7,433 bases of DNA from Bacteroidales bacterium. GTDB taxonomy: Bacteria > Bacteroidota > Bacteroidia > Bacteroidales > Paludibacteraceae. Shown in pieces: positions 6,163 through 7,433 of the stretch. Numbering within the stretch: position 1 is the first letter of the stretch; each line of letters starts with the position of its first letter. A model generated the notes under the pieces. It ran no database searches. It was not told the origin of the DNA and saw only the letters and a list, made by a program, of their open reading frames with translations. The stretch is from assembly GCA_018066005.1 (NCBI GenBank), contig JAGHSG010000077.1, forward strand, positions 1 through 7,433, in the 5' to 3' direction. The position numbers were made by a program, and so were the translations under genes.

Positions 6163-7433
6163 ATGAAAAAGGTTTTTGCTTTAACCCTCGTAGGTTTGTG
6201 CATCGGGATGACCGCATGTAAGAAATCTCAACAGGCAGTAGTTGCCTCACCGGATGGTAACATCTCCCTCTCCTTTGAAGTGGATGAGCAGGGTATGCCT
6301 TGTTATAGCGTTACTCGCAATGGTCAGCAGGTTCTTATGCCCTCTGCGTTAGGCTTCACTTTTGTGACCGAGAGTGGGGACACTGTTTCCGATCAAGGTT
6401 GGAAAGTGCTTTCTACGGAAACATCTTCCAAGGACGAGACTTGGGAAACGGTTTGGGGGGAAGAGCGCCTCATCCGCGATAACCACAATGAATTGACTGT
6501 TTGTCTTTCTTCGACAGATTCCAAATCCTTAACTTTACTAAATATTATTTTCCGTGTCTTCAATGATGGTTTTGCTTTTCGCTATGCTTTCCCCGAACAG
6601 GAAGTTAAGAACTTAACCATCATTGACGAACACACCTCGTATGCGTTTGCTCAGGAGCCGAATATATGGTCTATTCCTTGGCGCACGGAGTATTACGAAG
6701 CGTTGTTTGAGAAAGCCCCCCTGTCGCAGAAAGACACCATGAATTCGCCCGTCACGTTGGAGATGGCGGACGGTTCGTATGCATTCTTGCACGAGGCAGC
6801 CCTGACCGACTTCCCCTGTCAGAACCTTTACAACGCTCAACGCTCAACGCTCAACGCTCAACTATCCACTTTCCTCACTCCGTGGATGAAAGATGATGCT
6901 GTCATCAACGACAAAGCGTATGTGACCACTCCCTTTGCTACGCCGTGGCGTTTTATGATTTTGACGAACACGTTGCCCGAGATGATGGCTTCGCGTATCA
7001 TGCTTAATCTGAATGAACCTTGTAAGATAGAAGATACTTCGTGGATTCGTCCGATGAAGTTTATCGGTATCTGGTGGGGTATGCACATGAAGGAGTGGAC
7101 TTGGCGTCAAGGACCTAATCATGGTGCTACGACGGAACACATGAAACAGTATTTGGACTTTGCTGCCGACAATAATATACAAGGTGTTCTGGCCGAAGGT
7201 TGGAATTTGGGTTGGGAAGGTTACGAAGGTATCAATAACGACCGTTTCTCGTTCGTTACGCCTTATCCGGACTATGACCTTAATTATTTGAGTCAATATG
7301 CCAAGGAGCGTGGTGTGGAGATTATCTGCCACCACGAGACATCGGGTCGTGCCAATGAGTACGAAGCCGATTTGGATACTGCTTATCAGTATATGCAGCA
7401 GATGGGTATGCGTGCCGTTAAGACGGGTTATGT
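6163..7433 (+). CDS. GH97 glycosidase lipoprotein, SusB-like alpha-glucosidase (3' end outside window)
   Basis: The reading frame is open from the ATG at 6163 to the window edge: 423 codons and two bases. GH97 proteins are usually about 650-740 residues, so roughly the last 40% is missing. Residues 1-19 are a lipoprotein signal (M16-T17-A18-C19). Residues 25 to about 285 are the N-terminal beta-sandwich, with FRVFNDGFAFRYAF, a WRTEYYEALFE stretch whose E179 may match the calcium-binding Glu194 of B. thetaiotaomicron SusB, then HEAALTDF and TPFATPWR. The catalytic barrel begins near residue 298 (KFIGIWWGMH) and shows HGATTEHMKQY, VLAEGWNLGWE (E345), FVTPYPDYD, HHETSG (390-395, E392 matching SusB Glu439) and AVKTGY at the edge. 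HHET with KTGY, rather than an Asp-bearing strand, marks the inverting alpha-glucosidase branch. The acid/base residues matching SusB Glu508 and Glu532 lie beyond the window. A 7-base tandem repeat encodes residues about 224-233. Role: removing alpha-linked glucose from oligosaccharides imported by SusCD (inference). Confidence 0.94.
   Translation, partial: MKKVFALTLVGLCIGMTACKKSQQAVVASPDGNISLSFEVDEQGMPCYSVTRNGQQVLMPSALGFTFVTESGDTVSDQGWKVLSTETSSKDETWETVWGEERLIRDNHNELTVCLSSTDSKSLTLLNIIFRVFNDGFAFRYAFPEQEVKNLTIIDEHTSYAFAQEPNIWSIPWRTEYYEALFEKAPLSQKDTMNSPVTLEMADGSYAFLHEAALTDFPCQNLYNAQRSTLNAQLSTFLTPWMKDDAVINDKAYVTTPFATPWRFMILTNTLPEMMASRIMLNLNEPCKIEDTSWIRPMKFIGIWWGMHMKEWTWRQGPNHGATTEHMKQYLDFAADNNIQGVLAEGWNLGWEGYEGINNDRFSFVTPYPDYDLNYLSQYAKERGVEIICHHETSGRANEYEADLDTAYQYMQQMGMRAVKTGY
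6831..6862 (+). repeat. Heptanucleotide tandem repeat (CAACGCT)x4 within the GH97 coding region
   Basis: CAACGCT occurs four times without error at 6831-6858, followed by a partial CAAC at 6859-6862. Seven is not a multiple of three, so the repeat is read in all three frames, giving N-A-Q-R-S-T-L and then N-A-Q (residues 224-233). The normal GH97 frame continues afterwards (LSTFLTPWM). Losing one copy would bring TGA at 6887-6889 into frame; gaining one would bring TGA at 6894-6896 into frame. It may be a slippage-prone contingency tract or a fixed linker. Confidence 0.9.

Noticed and set aside
6163..6180. Shared N-terminus MKKVFA in the secreted protein and the GH97 protein as a sign of duplication
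   Set aside because: It is a common signal-peptide start. The codons differ and the similarity ends after six residues.
6831..6862. The heptamer array as a CRISPR or integration site
   Set aside because: The units are 7 bases with no spacers, and they lie inside an intact reading frame with no mobile-element genes nearby.
6862..7335. 157-codon minus-strand open frame opposite the GH97 gene
   Set aside because: The + strand carries conserved GH97 motifs throughout this stretch, so the minus frame is incidental.

Overview
The window looks like a chromosomal segment of a member of the Bacteroidota, most likely order Bacteroidales. The reasons are a SusC/SusD pair with textbook family motifs, a promoter of the TAnnTTTG (-7) type, A/T-rich leaders without Shine-Dalgarno sites, and SPII lipoproteins in a polysaccharide-utilisation arrangement. 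Genus or species cannot be told from the sequence alone. All real genes lie on the + strand, and the last is cut by the window edge.

Layout. Bases 1-186 hold no gene: an A/T-only palindrome (11-30), a Bacteroidota-type promoter (78-108) and a short leader with a small hairpin (131-148). Bases 187-963 encode an unrecognised 258-residue secreted protein with a clear signal peptide, codons typical of high expression, and a C-terminal tail that recalls short Bacteroidales sorting-type tails. A strong intrinsic terminator (977-1016) follows. Then come a SusC/RagA-type TonB-dependent outer-membrane transporter (1047-4265), a SusD/RagB-type surface glycan-binding lipoprotein (4298-6145) and the first 423 codons of a GH97 glycosidase lipoprotein (6163 to beyond 7433). 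Gaps between these three are 32 and 17 bases, so they read as one operon.

How the genes fit together. This is the core of a polysaccharide-utilisation locus. SusD captures an oligosaccharide at the cell surface, SusC imports it with TonB energy, and the GH97 enzyme cleaves non-reducing-end alpha-linked sugars. The GH97 carries the signature of the inverting, SusB-like alpha-glucosidase branch, so starch or another alpha-glucan is the most likely substrate (inference). No regulator is in the window, and SusC has no N-terminal STN signalling domain, so control by a partner anti-sigma factor is unlikely.

Most worth a second look: (1) four tandem copies of a 7-base unit inside the GH97 reading frame, where gain or loss of one copy gives a stop codon within about 40 bases; (2) the terminator between the secreted-protein gene and susC, with no recognisable promoter after it, suggesting graded expression by readthrough; (3) the unknown, apparently highly expressed secreted protein heading the locus. 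I found no wholly new system that the sequence alone could prove.
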